Below, one piece after another: positions 7,368 through 12,664 of a stretch of DNA of 12,664 nt. The notes beneath the pieces are model-generated. The model saw only the letters and a program-made list of their open reading frames with translations, was not told the DNA's origin and did not search any database. Position numbers and translations under genes: made by a program. Numbering within the stretch: the first letter of the stretch is position 1; each line of letters starts with the position of its first letter. Origin of the DNA: Bifidobacteriaceae bacterium (GTDB taxonomy: Bacteria > Actinomycetota > Actinomycetes > Actinomycetales > WQXJ01). The DNA lies in contig JAIRTF010000329.1 of NCBI GenBank assembly GCA_031255075.1, positions 1 through 12,664 of the forward strand, given 5' to 3'.

Positions 7368-10300
7368 ATGAGACGCAAGCAAACGAACGGCCGGCGCACC
7401 CGTCGGGTGTTGGGCTTAGGGGTGGTGATGGCCCTGGCCGCAGCCGCCGCCGTCACACCACTGACGCCCGTGATGGCGTTGGAAGCAGCGCCTGGAGCCG
7501 AAAGTGGCCTGAACCTGATCTACCACACCGACTTTGTCGATAGTTCAACCGACTCCACCTGGACCGCCGGCCCGGTAAATGGCCAAGACTGGTGGTCCAA
7601 CCCGTCAGGTGCTGGGCTGATCAACCAAAAGGACCAAGCCGAACTGCCGTCCAGCGGCGTCAACGTGGGCAACCCGGACACCTGGTACACCAACCCAACC
7701 CTGACCGATTCGCAAACCCAATACGTGGCCGTTGGCCTGGCGCCCCTTGATCCGACCACCGCCCAGCGTGGGTCGTTCTTCATCATGGGTCACCTCCAAG
7801 ACTCCAACGCGGCCATTGTGGTGGACTTCAACTTCAAAGCCCCCAGCGGCGCCTTCAACTTCTTCAAGGGCAGCTGGGTGGTGCCCGGAGTGATAGACGG
7901 CTCATCGGACGAGGTCAGCTGGATTTCCGACCCGTGGAACAACACCATGTCCTTGGGGACCTACAGCGCCACCAATCCGTATCTGATTGAGACATGGTTC
8001 AGCCCAGTTGAAGGCCAACCCACCCAGACGCTGGTAACCGTCAGAATGACCAACGCCTCCAGCGGTTTGCGCCTGGGCGAACGGTCCTGGACGGTGGACA
8101 ACGCCGCCGTGGCCGGGGCCGGCTCGGTTGGGTTCTTCGCCACCGACCCGGCAGCTTCCAGTGTGCGGCTGACCTCCTTCACCTACCGGGCTGACGCGGA
8201 CGGCCCCACGGCGCCATCGGCCGCCACCGAAGTCAGCCTTTCCGGGCCCGTTGGGGAGGTTGTAGGTGCTGCCTCCGAGCCGTTCACGGTGACGCCCAAT
8301 GGCGGCTTCACCGGCACCATCACGCCGGTTGCCACCGGCTTGACTGGCACTTTCACGCCCGCCAGCCTGACTTGGACCGGCCTGCCGGTACCCCGCACCT
8401 TCACCTTCACCCCAGCTGAGGAAGGCGAAGCAACCATCAGCTTGACCGGCCTAGGTGACGCCACCCTGAAGCCGCCGGCCGGACTGACTTTCGAAGCCGT
8501 CAAAGCCCGGCCAGAACTCCGGTCCATGTCCCTGAAGCTACCGGCCACCACCGGCTTCACCGGTGAAGCGGTGATCAGCCCGGACCGGAAGGTCCACGTC
8601 ACCATCCCTGAGAACTACACCGGCTCCAAAGTCTGGGCAGCCGAATTCGAGGTGGATGATCCGTGCGTGGAGGTGTCCGTAGGCGGCATCGAACAGATCA
8701 GCGGCGTGTCCACCCAAGACTTCACCAACCCGGTGGAATACACGGTGCGGGTCGGCAGCTACGCCAAGACCTATACCGTCACCGCGGCCGACTGGCGCTC
8801 CATCCCGTCCTTCCACTACGACGGCGACGCCACCGGCCAACCAGAGCGGCCATTCGCGTTGAACTACCACCAACAGCTCAACATGAAGCTGTACCTGGAT
8901 GACCCAACCCTGCCCGCCCCTCAGTACACCGCCGAAACGGCCCTGGAACTGATCAAACAGGTTGACAACGCCACGCTGGGCATGCCGAAGCTGATCTACC
9001 TGGTCGGCTGGCAGTTCACCGGCCATGACACCGGCTACCCCCGGTTGGACGTGGCCAATGAGCGGCTCAAGCGGCCGCAAGACGCGACTGCCGCCGAATC
9101 GCTGCAATGGCTCTATGACGAGGCCAAGAAGTACAACACCACGATCTCCTTCCACATGAACCTGTCTGACGCCTACATGGTGGAACAGCTGGGACAGGAC
9201 TACCGCGACAACGGCTGGCTGATGCTGTCGAAAGGTTCGCCTCAGGTTTCGTGGAACAACCCGAACTATGGCAGCGCTTACCGGATTGACTTGAAGAAGG
9301 CCTGGGAAGCCGGCGCCGTGGTTGACCGCTTGGAAGAGATGTTCGCTGAATTCCCGTTCCTGCTTGATGCGGGCTCCATCCACCCCGACGTGTTCATCGC
9401 CTACTCGGGGGACGGGCGCACCGCCGCTGAGAACGCCGATGCGCGCCGCATGATCACCCGCTACCTGCGTGACCGCGGTGTCGACATGACCACCGAATAT
9501 GTCCAGGATGACGGCACCGGGCGGACCGACCTGGTGGGCTTGCAGGGCATGGCTTGGAACGCCAACCAGCCTGACATCTACTACTACACCCGGGACATGG
9601 CCATGGCGGACACGGGCGGAGCCACCGAAGCAACCAAGTTCTGCGTTGGCTTCTCCATTCGCGGCGAACCGCAGTTCAAGAACGGCATCAACGGCTGGCA
9701 GTCGGAGTTCAGCCGGCAGTTCGGCCTGAACTCGGCCTTGCACGCCTATGTGCGGTCCCATGATTTTGTTTCCCGCACCGAAGCCAAGGGCGCCACCTGG
9801 TCCAACGGTCTGACCTGCGACTACCAAAGCTCAACGGAGCGGACCATCACGCAAAATGGTGTCACCATCCGCACCGGCGATGACCTGTTTGTGCCGTTGA
9901 CCTGGGGCGAAACCGGGCGCGTCATGGCCTACAGCTTGAACGGCTACACCGACCAGCGCTGGGTTCTGCCGCCAGACATGGCCGCCGCCAGCCAGGTACA
10001 CGTCTACCGCGTCACCTCGCAGGGCTTGGTCCAGTTGGCTGCCGCCCCGGTGGCCGATGGCGCCGTGAGGCTCAGCCTGAAAGCTCGCGACACCGTTTTG
10101 GTCGCCTTGAACCCGCAGAGCGCCCTGCCAACCGACTGGTCGGCTTTGGAAGCGGTAGTCGAAGAAGCGTCCGGCTTGGATGAGGCGGCCTACACCGCCG
10201 AATCTTGGGCCGCTCTGCAAACGGCGGTCAATGGCGCCCAAGCTGTGTTGGACAACGCTGAAGCCGCCCAGTGGCAGGTTGACGCCGCGATTGACACGGT

Positions 10301-10619
10301 CAGGGCTGCTATCACCGGTCTAGAGGCTCTGCCAGCGTTAGCGGTGCGATTGGTCGCTTCGACCCGCTGTACGGCCGGCAAGGCGCAAATCGCGGTGTTC
10401 GCCTTCAACGATTCGCCGGGGACGGTCGCCTCAATGAAGCTTCACACGCCTTACGGAGACAAGGTGTTCGCCGCCGTGCCGGGCGGAGTATCCGCTTATC
10501 AGCTGTTCACCACCAGGGCCAAGTCCCATCAAGGGGTGAGCGTGGAGTTGGAGGCCCAGGCCAGTGGAATGGCACCTAGTTCGGTGTTCGTGGAGGTCCC
10601 AGCGGCTAGCTGCGGATGA
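7368..10619 (+). CDS. Secreted GH101-like glycosidase (endo-alpha-N-acetylgalactosaminidase family)
   Basis: A 1083-residue exported enzyme. Residues 1-37 are a signal peptide: twin Arg-rich start, hydrophobic core, probable cut after PVMA. Domains: beta-rich, jelly-roll-like module 39-275; Ig-like 276-381; second Ig/cadherin-like module 382-476; catalytic barrel from about 495 to 800; beta domain to about 918; FIVAR repeat 924-988; and a C-terminal beta module 989-1083 with C1001 and C1082 possibly paired. GH101-type cues are GWQFTGHDTGYP (547-558), compared with the family's GYQ-x-x-GHDS-x-x-P, then SFHMNLSDAY. The candidate nucleophile is D674 in GSIHPDVF and the candidate acid/base is E710 in MTTEYV, a 36-residue gap against about 32-33 in characterised GH101. 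Classical GH101 enzymes are much longer, so this belongs to the shorter related group and its substrate is unproven. There is no LPXTG or C-terminal anchor. AGGAG (7354-7358) precedes the ATG. A terminator follows. Confidence 0.8.
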   Translation: MRRKQTNGRRTRRVLGLGVVMALAAAAAVTPLTPVMALEAAPGAESGLNLIYHTDFVDSSTDSTWTAGPVNGQDWWSNPSGAGLINQKDQAELPSSGVNVGNPDTWYTNPTLTDSQTQYVAVGLAPLDPTTAQRGSFFIMGHLQDSNAAIVVDFNFKAPSGAFNFFKGSWVVPGVIDGSSDEVSWISDPWNNTMSLGTYSATNPYLIETWFSPVEGQPTQTLVTVRMTNASSGLRLGERSWTVDNAAVAGAGSVGFFATDPAASSVRLTSFTYRADADGPTAPSAATEVSLSGPVGEVVGAASEPFTVTPNGGFTGTITPVATGLTGTFTPASLTWTGLPVPRTFTFTPAEEGEATISLTGLGDATLKPPAGLTFEAVKARPELRSMSLKLPATTGFTGEAVISPDRKVHVTIPENYTGSKVWAAEFEVDDPCVEVSVGGIEQISGVSTQDFTNPVEYTVRVGSYAKTYTVTAADWRSIPSFHYDGDATGQPERPFALNYHQQLNMKLYLDDPTLPAPQYTAETALELIKQVDNATLGMPKLIYLVGWQFTGHDTGYPRLDVANERLKRPQDATAAESLQWLYDEAKKYNTTISFHMNLSDAYMVEQLGQDYRDNGWLMLSKGSPQVSWNNPNYGSAYRIDLKKAWEAGAVVDRLEEMFAEFPFLLDAGSIHPDVFIAYSGDGRTAAENADARRMITRYLRDRGVDMTTEYVQDDGTGRTDLVGLQGMAWNANQPDIYYYTRDMAMADTGGATEATKFCVGFSIRGEPQFKNGINGWQSEFSRQFGLNSALHAYVRSHDFVSRTEAKGATWSNGLTCDYQSSTERTITQNGVTIRTGDDLFVPLTWGETGRVMAYSLNGYTDQRWVLPPDMAAASQVHVYRVTSQGLVQLAAAPVADGAVRLSLKARDTVLVALNPQSALPTDWSALEAVVEEASGLDEAAYTAESWAALQTAVNGAQAVLDNAEAAQWQVDAAIDTVRAAITGLEALPALAVRLVASTRCTAGKAQIAVFAFNDSPGTVASMKLHTPYGDKVFAAVPGGVSAYQLFTTRAKSHQGVSVELEAQASGMAPSSVFVEVPAASCG

Positions 10620-10647
10620 CCGTCCTCTAACCGCGAACACCCGGGAT

Positions 10648-10684
10648 GCCGGCCGGCGCTCGCGAGATGGCGCCGGCCGGTTTC
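10648..10684 (+). terminator. Strong intrinsic terminator-like hairpin
   Basis: CCGGCCGGCGC (10649-10659) and GCGCCGGCCGG (10670-10680) form a perfect 11-bp GC-only stem around a 10-base loop. A short TTT run follows. It begins 29 bp after the GH101-like stop, where an operon end is expected, and separates the sugar-use genes from the WxL-like pair. The short U-run is common for terminators in GC-rich actinobacteria. Confidence 0.75.
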
Positions 10685-10744
10685 CCGGCCAACCAAGCAA
10701 CGATCAACAAATAGGAACTGAAATCAAGAGAGGGAACAACTGAG

Positions 10745-11461
10745 ATGAGAAAGAATGCCCGGGGGCGGCTGGTGGCCGCCTCGTTGGGAGGAGTACTGCT
10801 GGTGGGGGTGGCCGCCGGGGCAGCCCAAGCCGATCCGATTGAGAACCTCGGCCTAGGCGAAGGCGGCGATGTAGCGCTGCACGTCACCTTGGAGGAAGAA
10901 GCCGAACCAGGGCTGTTGTCGATGCAAGTCGCCGGCGACGCAGTGACCCTGACTGGGGACACCCGCGAAACCGGTGCACAGGGAGACGAATTCCGTGTCT
11001 TCACCGGCGAACTGCCGGAGGTGACCGTGACGGACACCCGTGACCGGGATGATGCGACCCATCCGATCAACCAGTCGCCAACCTTCCGTTGGTACGTGAT
11101 CGGTGAAGCCAGCCCGTTTGCGGATGACAACTCTACTCTGCCGAACATTGACGCCAAGCACCTCGGGTGGGCTCCGCGCCTGACCGGTTCCAACCCTTCG
11201 TTCAACGTTTCGGCCGGTTCGCCGATCGATGCTTGGGCGGATGTGGACCCATCGGATCCGGATTGGGGTACCTGGGCCGGTCTGGGTGAAGCATGGTCCC
11301 TGTTTGAGGCTTCGAGTTCCTATATGGTCAACCCGGAGAGGTCATGGACGGCTGGTGCCAGCCTGTTCTTGAAGGTGCCTGTCGCAACAGCCGCCGGCTC
11401 CTACACGTCAATTGTGACGTTGACCCTGTTTGAGGATGATGCCGCTCCTCCCGGGCCGTAA
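10745..11461 (+). CDS. Secreted WxL-like surface protein
   Basis: A 238-residue exported protein. The signal peptide is residues 1-29 (MRKNARGR, hydrophobic core, cut after AAQA). The mature part is acidic and beta-rich. It resembles the WxL-type domain found in actinobacterial surface proteins: VTVTDTR (93-99), then RWYVIGEASPF (115-125), AKHLGWAPRL (137-146), and near the end LFLKVPVATAAGSYTSIVTLTL (about 207-228). Canonical Firmicutes WxL domains carry two Trp-x-Leu motifs in these zones. Here the first is W116-Y-V and the second lacks Trp, so the family call is by layout. There is no transmembrane anchor or LPXTG, consistent with non-covalent wall attachment. The ATG has a GAGAGGG-like ribosome site about 11 bases upstream. 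The gene overlaps the next, DUF916-type gene, its usual partner. Confidence 0.75.
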   Translation: MRKNARGRLVAASLGGVLLVGVAAGAAQADPIENLGLGEGGDVALHVTLEEEAEPGLLSMQVAGDAVTLTGDTRETGAQGDEFRVFTGELPEVTVTDTRDRDDATHPINQSPTFRWYVIGEASPFADDNSTLPNIDAKHLGWAPRLTGSNPSFNVSAGSPIDAWADVDPSDPDWGTWAGLGEAWSLFEASSSYMVNPERSWTAGASLFLKVPVATAAGSYTSIVTLTLFEDDAAPPGP

Positions 11462-12578
11462 CATCAACCGGTCTGCGCCCGCCTGGGGCGCCGAGTCGGC
11501 TGGGCGCCACCGGCGCCGGCTGAACTGGGCGCCCCGGTTGGGCGCTGCCGTGATGTTGGCTATGTCTGTTCTTGGTGCGGCACCGGCCTGGGCGGCGGAT
11601 GGGGATTCCCCTGTCCGTTGGTCGGTTGGGCCCGCCAACGCCGACGGCCGTGACGGCCGAGCCTCGTTTGAACTCGTGGCTGATCCAGGGGAACGCCTGG
11701 AGGAACACCTGGCTGTGACCAACCTGGCCGATAGGCCGGCGGTGTTCGTGTTGCAGAGTGCTGATGGCTACTTCACCGAGGAGGGCCGCTTCAACATGTT
11801 GGCTGATCCGTCCCAGTCCAAAGATGCTGGAACTTGGGTGAAGATTGAATCCGAGGTGGAGGTCCCAGCCGGTGAGACGGTCGTTGTGCCGTTCGAGGTT
11901 GTGGTCCCGGCCAACGCTGAGCCAGGCGATCACGCCGCCGGCGTGGCCGCCGCCCTGGTACGCACCGGCCAAGGCGAAGACGGTTCGGCTGATGTGGGGG
12001 TTGTTTCCCGTTTTGGGGTGAGGGTGATGATCCGGGTCTCAGGCGAACTGAAGCCCGGCCTGGAAATCCATCAACTGGATGCCTCCTACCAGTTGGCTCG
12101 CAGCCCTTTGCGGCCCGGTGCCATGGTGGCCCGGTTCGAGTTGGTCAACACCGGCAATGCCCGTTTGCAGGTCACCGGCACGGTGACAGTCCAAGGCCAC
12201 ACCGTCCAATGGCCATCTGCCGGGGCCAACCGGATAGAACTGTTGCCGGGGGAGGCCCGCCGCGTCGAGGCCGCAGTTGGCCAAGTCTGGCCATTGTTCC
12301 GGGTCAAGACCAGTGTCGAGGCTGTTCCGCAGGTTGTGGCGCTGGAAGGGGTCGAAGTGCCCAGTCTGCCGCCGGTCTTAGCCAACCTGACGGTGTGGGC
12401 GTTCCCGTGGCCGCAGTTGGCGGTCCTGGTGGGTGTAGCCCTAATTGCGTGGGCCTGGCTGGCCGGTCGCTCCCGCGCCAAACGGCGCCTAGCCCGTCTG
12501 CTTGACCAAGCCCGCGCCGAAGAGCGCGCCAAACTATCCACCCCTGCGGCATCGCCCCATCGGGTTGTGCAAAGGTGA
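11436..12578 (+). CDS. DUF916 / WxL-interacting-type membrane-anchored protein
   Basis: A surface protein of about 380 residues. A basic N-terminus (GRHRRRLNW) and hydrophobic core form a signal peptide with a probable cut after AWA-53. Residues about 60-175 match the DUF916 (WxL-interacting, peptidoglycan-binding) pattern: WSVGPANADGRDGRASFEL, DPGERLEEHLAVTNLADRP, VPAGETVVVPFEVVVPA, then PGDHAAGV. A second beta-sandwich covers about 205-300. One transmembrane helix (about 323-344) precedes a basic, coiled-coil-like cytoplasmic tail. In Firmicutes, such proteins hold WxL proteins at the cell wall, and this gene overlaps a WxL-like gene by 26 bp. The start is uncertain: adjacent ATGs at 11436 and 11439 and a TTG at 11430 are possible. 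GAGG lies at 11432-11435, very close, so translation is probably coupled to the upstream gene. Confidence 0.82.
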   Translation: MMPLLPGRNINRSAPAWGAESAGRHRRRLNWAPRLGAAVMLAMSVLGAAPAWAADGDSPVRWSVGPANADGRDGRASFELVADPGERLEEHLAVTNLADRPAVFVLQSADGYFTEEGRFNMLADPSQSKDAGTWVKIESEVEVPAGETVVVPFEVVVPANAEPGDHAAGVAAALVRTGQGEDGSADVGVVSRFGVRVMIRVSGELKPGLEIHQLDASYQLARSPLRPGAMVARFELVNTGNARLQVTGTVTVQGHTVQWPSAGANRIELLPGEARRVEAAVGQVWPLFRVKTSVEAVPQVVALEGVEVPSLPPVLANLTVWAFPWPQLAVLVGVALIAWAWLAGRSRAKRRLARLLDQARAEERAKLSTPAASPHRVVQR

Positions 12579-12608
12579 GCGAAAGCTGGACTTCGGTACG
12601 AATCGCTC
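12577..12608 (+). other. Short inverted repeat at the end of the DUF916-type gene
   Basis: GAGCGA (12577-12582) and TCGCTC (12603-12608) can pair across a 20-base loop, with no U-run after it. This could be a chance match or a poor 3' hairpin. The remaining bases to the window end show no gene on either strand that I would defend. Confidence 0.2.
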
Positions 12609-12664
12609 AGCATCACAACCTAGACCACTTCGACTGCGGCGTTCGGGTGCTCAACCTGTGGTTG

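Noticed and set aside
8538..9827. 429-codon open frame antisense to the GH101-like gene
   Set aside because: The opposite strand encodes clear glycosidase motifs. GC-rich codon bias leaves long open mirror frames, and the antisense product is Gly/Val/His-rich with no recognisable domain.
11328..11972. 214-codon minus-strand frame across the WxL-like/DUF916 junction
   Set aside because: Shadow of two well-supported secreted proteins; low-complexity product without domain features.

Overview
The window is GC-rich with strong G/C bias at third codon positions. It carries a lipoprotein sugar-binding protein, a long secreted glycosidase with a FIVAR module, and a WxL-type surface pair in the form seen in Actinobacteria. 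Together these suggest an Actinomycetota genome, probably a host- or gut-associated glycan forager. This is inferred from protein character only.

Layout. Positions 1-3800 form a minus-strand operon: a YesM-type sensor kinase (3800-2109), a YesN-type AraC response regulator overlapping it by 4 bp (2112-592), and the first 183 codons of a GH36/melibiase-like gene (551 to beyond the left edge). A 277-bp divergent promoter region (3801-4077) follows. The plus strand then carries a CUT1 sugar ABC importer: binding lipoprotein (4078-5325) and two permeases (5341-6321 and 6321-7163), with no ATPase gene. After a 204-bp gap comes a 1083-residue secreted enzyme resembling the GH101-like 'endo-alpha-N-acetylgalactosaminidase family' (7368-10619). 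A strong hairpin terminator (10648-10684) closes this block. The last part is a two-gene surface module: a secreted WxL-like protein (10745-11461) overlapping a membrane-anchored DUF916/WxL-interacting-type protein (11436-12578). The final 86 bp show no gene.

How it may work. The secreted GH101-like enzyme would release sugars from host or environmental glycans, perhaps Gal/GalNAc-containing. The importer would take them up, using an ATPase encoded elsewhere. The GH36-like enzyme, which shows no signal peptide, would process them inside the cell. The YesM/YesN pair would sense the sugar or the loaded binding protein and control transcription. A shared motif, GATCGTAGTTT-N7-GTCG-N2-GCC, lies 136 bp before the binding-protein gene and 147 bp before the GH101-like gene. 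It is a good candidate for the regulator's binding site and suggests the two units form one regulon. The WxL-like pair is insulated by the terminator and may be an independent surface system.

No tRNA, rRNA, CRISPR array, insertion sequence or phage gene was recognised.
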